Shown here: positions 14,868 to 17,629 of the stretch, one piece after another
How positions within the stretch are numbered: the stretch's first letter is position 1
Layout: each line of letters opens with the position of its first letter
Assembly: GCA_023386115.1 (NCBI GenBank)
Contig: JAEWKL010000522.1
Coordinates: 1 to 17,629, forward strand
DNA: 17,629 bases
Source: Pseudomonadota bacterium
GTDB taxonomy: Bacteria; Pseudomonadota; Alphaproteobacteria; Rhizobiales; Beijerinckiaceae
Direction of reading: 5' to 3'
Program-made: the position numbers and the translations under genes
Notes under the pieces: generated by a model
Databases searched by the model: none
What the model was told of the DNA's origin: nothing
Seen by the model: the letters and a program-made list of their open reading frames with translations, nothing else

Positions 14868-16034
14868 ATGTCCAAGCACACAATGTTGACGTCTGTCGCC
14901 CTCATCGCGCTGGGATCCGTGCTCTCGATCGGACAGGCTCAGGCGCAAACCGCCCGAGCAGAGTGTGACGGCTTCGCTGCTTTCGACCCCGCCTGCCAGA
15001 ACGGCGGGCGCGAGGACATCGACGTCGACGTCGAGCACCAAGCCGTCCAGCGCTCCCGGACGGTGCTGCGGCCGCAAACCGTAGAGCGCAAGCGCACGGT
15101 GCTGCGCCCCGAGACCGTCCGGACCACCGCGACCGTTCATGAAGAGGTCGATGTTCCCGTCGCCCGCACCGAGCTGCAGCCCGTCACCGTGCCCGAGACC
15201 CACACCGTCGAGACGCCCGTCACCGTGCCGCGCGCCCGCACCGTGATGCAGGCCGAGCAGGTGCCGGTGCAGCGGACCGTCGTCGAGCGCCAGCAGGTGC
15301 CCGTCACGCGAACGGTCATGCGGCCGGAGCAAGTACCCGTTTCCCGCACGGTCATGGAGCGGCAGGAGGTGCTGGTCACGCGAACCGTGATGGAGACCGA
15401 GCAGGTGCCGGTCCCGCGGACCGTGATGCGGCCTGAGCAGGTGCCTGTCACCCGCACGGTGACCGAGCGGGTGCCGGTGACTACGTCGCAGGTGGTGATG
15501 CGGCCCTACATCGCCTACCAGCCCGAGACGGTGCAGACGACGCAGATCGTGGAGCGGCCCCATACCGTGGCCGAGACCCAGACGGTCATGCGCCCGCAGA
15601 CGGTCACCGAGCTGCAGACCGTCCAGCGGCCGCGCACCATCACGGAGTCGCGCGAGGTCGAGCGACCCCGCACCGTGACGGAGCTGCAGACCGTCATGCG
15701 TCCGCAGACCGTGACGGAAACTCAGGAGGTCGCGCGGCCGCGCACGATCACGGAAGCCCGGACGGTGCTGCGGCCGCGCATAGTGGTGGAGAACGAGACC
15801 GTCCTGCAGCAGCGGACGGTGACGGAGAACCGGACGGAACTGCGGCTGCGCACGGTCATCGAGAACCGCCGCGTGGTGCGGCCGCGCACGGTGGTGAGCA
15901 GCCGGACGGTTCTGCGGCCCGAGACGGTCACGAGCCGCGAGCGGGTGCTGCGTCCCGCGACGGAGATCACGACCGGCTCGATTGAGCGGCGAACGGGGCT
16001 CCGGAACGCCTCCTACACGGGTCCGGAGGAGTGA
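14868..16034 (+). CDS. Secreted hexa/dodecapeptide-repeat protein of unknown function
   Basis: 388 residues. A Sec signal peptide ends at AQA26. A short head with two Cys (C33, C43) and an acidic DIDVDV stretch leads into repeats from about 61 to 369. The basic period is six residues with Val/Ile at position 2, alternating two types so the full period is twelve. The first array (about 124-205) is of the type RTVMRPEQVPVT; the second (about 226-365) alternates TVTExx with TVxRPR, as in TVMRPQTVTELQTVQRPR. A different stretch (MRPYIAYQPETVQTT, about 211-225) separates them. There are about 25 twelve-residue units, rich in Arg, Thr, Val, Glu and Pro, with no Gly turns. Such regular V-T alternation suggests an extended or solenoid beta structure in the periplasm or on the surface. 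The ATG follows TGGAG at a sensible spacing. I know no named family. Confidence 0.85.
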   Translation: MSKHTMLTSVALIALGSVLSIGQAQAQTARAECDGFAAFDPACQNGGREDIDVDVEHQAVQRSRTVLRPQTVERKRTVLRPETVRTTATVHEEVDVPVARTELQPVTVPETHTVETPVTVPRARTVMQAEQVPVQRTVVERQQVPVTRTVMRPEQVPVSRTVMERQEVLVTRTVMETEQVPVPRTVMRPEQVPVTRTVTERVPVTTSQVVMRPYIAYQPETVQTTQIVERPHTVAETQTVMRPQTVTELQTVQRPRTITESREVERPRTVTELQTVMRPQTVTETQEVARPRTITEARTVLRPRIVVENETVLQQRTVTENRTELRLRTVIENRRVVRPRTVVSSRTVLRPETVTSRERVLRPATEITTGSIERRTGLRNASYTGPEE

Positions 16035-16040
16035 GCGCGG

Positions 16041-16187
16041 GCCGCCTCAAGCGGCAAGGATGATGGGATGCCGGCTGGGATCCCAGTGCGTCCTTTGGAG
16101 GCCGACCTTCGCCAGCGCGGCACACAAGCCGCGCTGGTGCTACAAGCTCCACTTGCAGGCAAGACCTCCTGGCACGCGAGGGCGTGC
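16041..16187. other. Four palindromes/hairpins after the repeat-protein gene
   Basis: GCCGC-CTCAA-GCGGC starts seven bases after the stop (16041-16055). CTGGGATCCCAG is a perfect palindrome (16075-16086). CCAGCGCGGC-ACACAA-GCCGCGCTGG (16112-16137) is a perfect 10 bp stem, the strongest in this stretch. GCACGC-GAGG-GCGTGC lies at 16172-16187. None is followed by T-runs on either strand, so intrinsic termination is unlikely; they may be repetitive extragenic elements or Rho-dependent ends. Confidence 0.4.
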
Positions 16188-16193
16188 GCGCCT

Positions 16194-16352
16194 TCAGCTT
16201 GGCAGTCGCAATCTTTGGGCTGAGTCACTCGTGAACCGCGAGGGCGGCCTCTCGACGTAGGTGGTCGTCTGATCCGACTCGGCCAAGATGACGCCCTCGG
16301 AGAGCGACTCGACGATCTGCTGCAGCTGGGAGCGATCGACCCTCGCCGTCAT
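16194..16352 (-). pseudogene. Stub of a PAS-sensor gene
   Basis: 52 codons. The first ~30 residues (MTARVDRSQLQQIVESLSEG, then VILAESDQTT) match how PAS-domain sensor kinases of this group begin (LQQIIxGLSEGVILxxPDQ). After that the sequence becomes unrelated (TYVERPPSRF) and stops. The ATG at 16352 lies just past the glycosyltransferase stop on the same strand. Probably a 3'-deleted gene; too short to act as a sensor. Confidence 0.5.
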
Positions 16353-16358
16353 GGTAGC

Positions 16359-17629
16359 TCAGGGCCGTTCGGTGTCACTGCTATTTCCCTCGAAACCGGG
16401 CTCGTCTACATCGCCTTGAAGCCGACCTTTTTGATAAACGCTTAATTTAGCATGGATAAACTTGCGGTCAGGCGGTGAACTCAATTCCTCGATCACGTCA
16501 CAGGCGGCGATGACGCCATCATCGCCCGCTGCGCGTTCACAAGTCATGGCGCAGGCCTGCGCGATGGCCGGGTCAGCCAACAAATCGCGCAGCAGGCGGG
16601 CCGCGCGCCGCGACGTGAAGTGACGACGCGACAGTGTTGCGCCGACGCCCAGATTGACGACTCGTCGCGCCTCATCGAAGTGGTCGAAGGCAACCGGCAC
16701 GATCAGCTGAGGCACTCCGGCGGCAAGAGCCTGGGCCACCGTACCAACGCCACCATGGTGCACCAGCGCTGCGCAGCGAGGCAGCAGAGCGCTGAACGGG
16801 GCGTAGCGCACGTGCATCACGTCGGGCGGCAGCCTACCGGGCACCTGCCCGTCCTCAGGCGCGATCAGGATGCCGCGGCGACCGAGCCGTGCGCAGATCG
16901 CCACCGCCGTCCGGAAGAACGCTCCGGCCTGCCGCATGGCCGAGCCGTAGGTGAAGGCCAGGGGAGCCTCGCCTTCCGCCAGAAAGGTCCTGAGGTCGGC
17001 ATCGAGATCCGGGTTTGCGCCGAGGTGGTCGGCCTGTGGAAAGCCGACTTGGCGGGCCTGCACAGGCCAGTCGGCCTGCGGGGCGGCGAACCAGTCGGGG
17101 AACATCAGGATCACGCGCTGGCGGCTGTTCCACCAGTAGCGCAGCCGCCGCACTGGTCCTTCGCCGATCGCTGCCCGAAAGGCGTTCAGGCGCGGCAGGG
17201 CGGCGGGGCCGATGACGTACTTGTCTGCGCTGAGCGCGATGCGATGCCGGATGTCGGGCGGCAGCCATCGTGGGAGGGGAAGGCCGGGCAGTCGCGGGGG
17301 AGCGAAGCGGCTCTCGACCAGGAAGGGCATTACGTGGACCGTGACCAGCGTGAGATCCAGCGCGTCCTGGGCCACACGGGCGCCGAGGCTCAGGGTCGAG
17401 GCCACGACGATGTCACGCCCGGGCCGGTACTCGGCTTCGAGCCAGCGGTAGACCGGTTCGACGAGCGCGGTGACGAACGTGAACAGGGGCTTGATGCCGC
17501 GCAAGGGGCTCCAGAGCGCCTGGGCGCCGATGAAGCGCTCGTAGTTCTCGGCCGTGCCAAGGGGGTGAAAGGGCAGCCCGGCCCGGCTCGCCATGCCGGC
17601 GAATGGTGGTGGCGCGGCCACGGCCACGT
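16359..17629 (-). CDS. UDP-glycosyltransferase, MGT/YjiC-like (partial, N-terminus beyond the right edge)
   Basis: 423 codons are visible; the frame is open to the window edge. The first visible residues (VAVAAPPPFAGMASRAGLPF) correspond to the end of the first Rossmann strand-helix of GT1 enzymes, so perhaps 30-35 residues, including the usual GDVHPF motif, are missing. The C-terminal sugar-nucleotide site is clear: HHGGVGTVAQALAAGVPQLI, then VPVAFDHFDEARRVVNLGVG, the bacterial counterpart of the PSPG box. It transfers a sugar from a nucleotide donor to a lipid or small-molecule acceptor. GT1 enzymes of this kind act in the cytosol. A hydrophilic tail after about residue 385 (KFIHAKLSVYQKGRLQGDVD) is not part of the fold and may be a readthrough extension. 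It has no partner gene in the window. Confidence 0.9.
   Translation of the reverse strand, partial: VAVAAPPPFAGMASRAGLPFHPLGTAENYERFIGAQALWSPLRGIKPLFTFVTALVEPVYRWLEAEYRPGRDIVVASTLSLGARVAQDALDLTLVTVHVMPFLVESRFAPPRLPGLPLPRWLPPDIRHRIALSADKYVIGPAALPRLNAFRAAIGEGPVRRLRYWWNSRQRVILMFPDWFAAPQADWPVQARQVGFPQADHLGANPDLDADLRTFLAEGEAPLAFTYGSAMRQAGAFFRTAVAICARLGRRGILIAPEDGQVPGRLPPDVMHVRYAPFSALLPRCAALVHHGGVGTVAQALAAGVPQLIVPVAFDHFDEARRVVNLGVGATLSRRHFTSRRAARLLRDLLADPAIAQACAMTCERAAGDDGVIAACDVIEELSSPPDRKFIHAKLSVYQKGRLQGDVDEPGFEGNSSDTERP

Noticed and set aside
14778..15563. Minus-strand 261-codon frame rich in His, Leu, Gly and Asp
   Set aside because: Mirror of the repeat gene; its periodicity only reflects the repeated DNA on the other strand.
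14868..16034. CRISPR-like regularity of the repeats
   Set aside because: The repeats are degenerate at the base level, have no unique spacers and keep one open reading frame, so they are coding repeats.

Overview
The window looks like an accessory, partly decayed region of an alphaproteobacterial chromosome or large plasmid, most likely Methylobacterium/Methylorubrum or a close relative. This rests on the high-GC coding style, a DUF2336 gene, PAS sensor fragments, an IS3-type and an IS5-type element, a wHTH protein of a kind I associate with Methylobacterium, and a possible EcfG-type promoter. It is inference from gene content, not a database match.

Left part (1-5800). The 5' part of a membrane sensor, probably a GGDEF protein, runs off the left edge on the minus strand. 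A DUF2336 gene (1103-2344, +) follows and is flanked by two imperfect ~80 bp direct repeats. Next is a minus-strand importer operon: Tat-exported solute-binding protein, then two MalF/MalG-type permeases. No ATPase gene is present, so the importer would need an ATPase encoded elsewhere.

Middle (5800-9100). A small serine recombinase and a small HNH protein form a tight two-gene unit (6382-7414). Upstream lie GTAAGGAAAAC-type repeats and a cluster of hairpins. Ten bases after the HNH stop begins a run of about 200 nt with six to seven nested or consecutive helices, ending in a good intrinsic terminator (7603-7628). Two G-T wobbles in the helices and the U-run both point to a plus-strand RNA. 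This recombinase/HNH/structured-RNA unit is the best candidate here for something undescribed. A complete IS3-family element (7777-9094) follows, with inverted repeats but no visible target duplication.

Right-middle (9100-13860). This is a graveyard: a frameshifted wHTH gene whose tail overlaps an antisense IS110-like fragment; an AT-rich acyltransferase-3 gene (foreign composition, TTG start); a 22 bp inverted-repeat pair around 285 bp; an IS5-family copy with two Trp-to-stop changes and a probable catalytic Asp-to-Asn, inserted in a P-loop NTPase gene; and the C-terminal stub of a large serine recombinase.

Right part (13856-17629). A PAS protein that has lost any kinase domain is followed by a secreted protein built from about 25 six/twelve-residue repeats, with a possible general-stress promoter. 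Then come strong hairpins, a PAS stub, and a UDP-glycosyltransferase whose N-terminus lies beyond the right edge.
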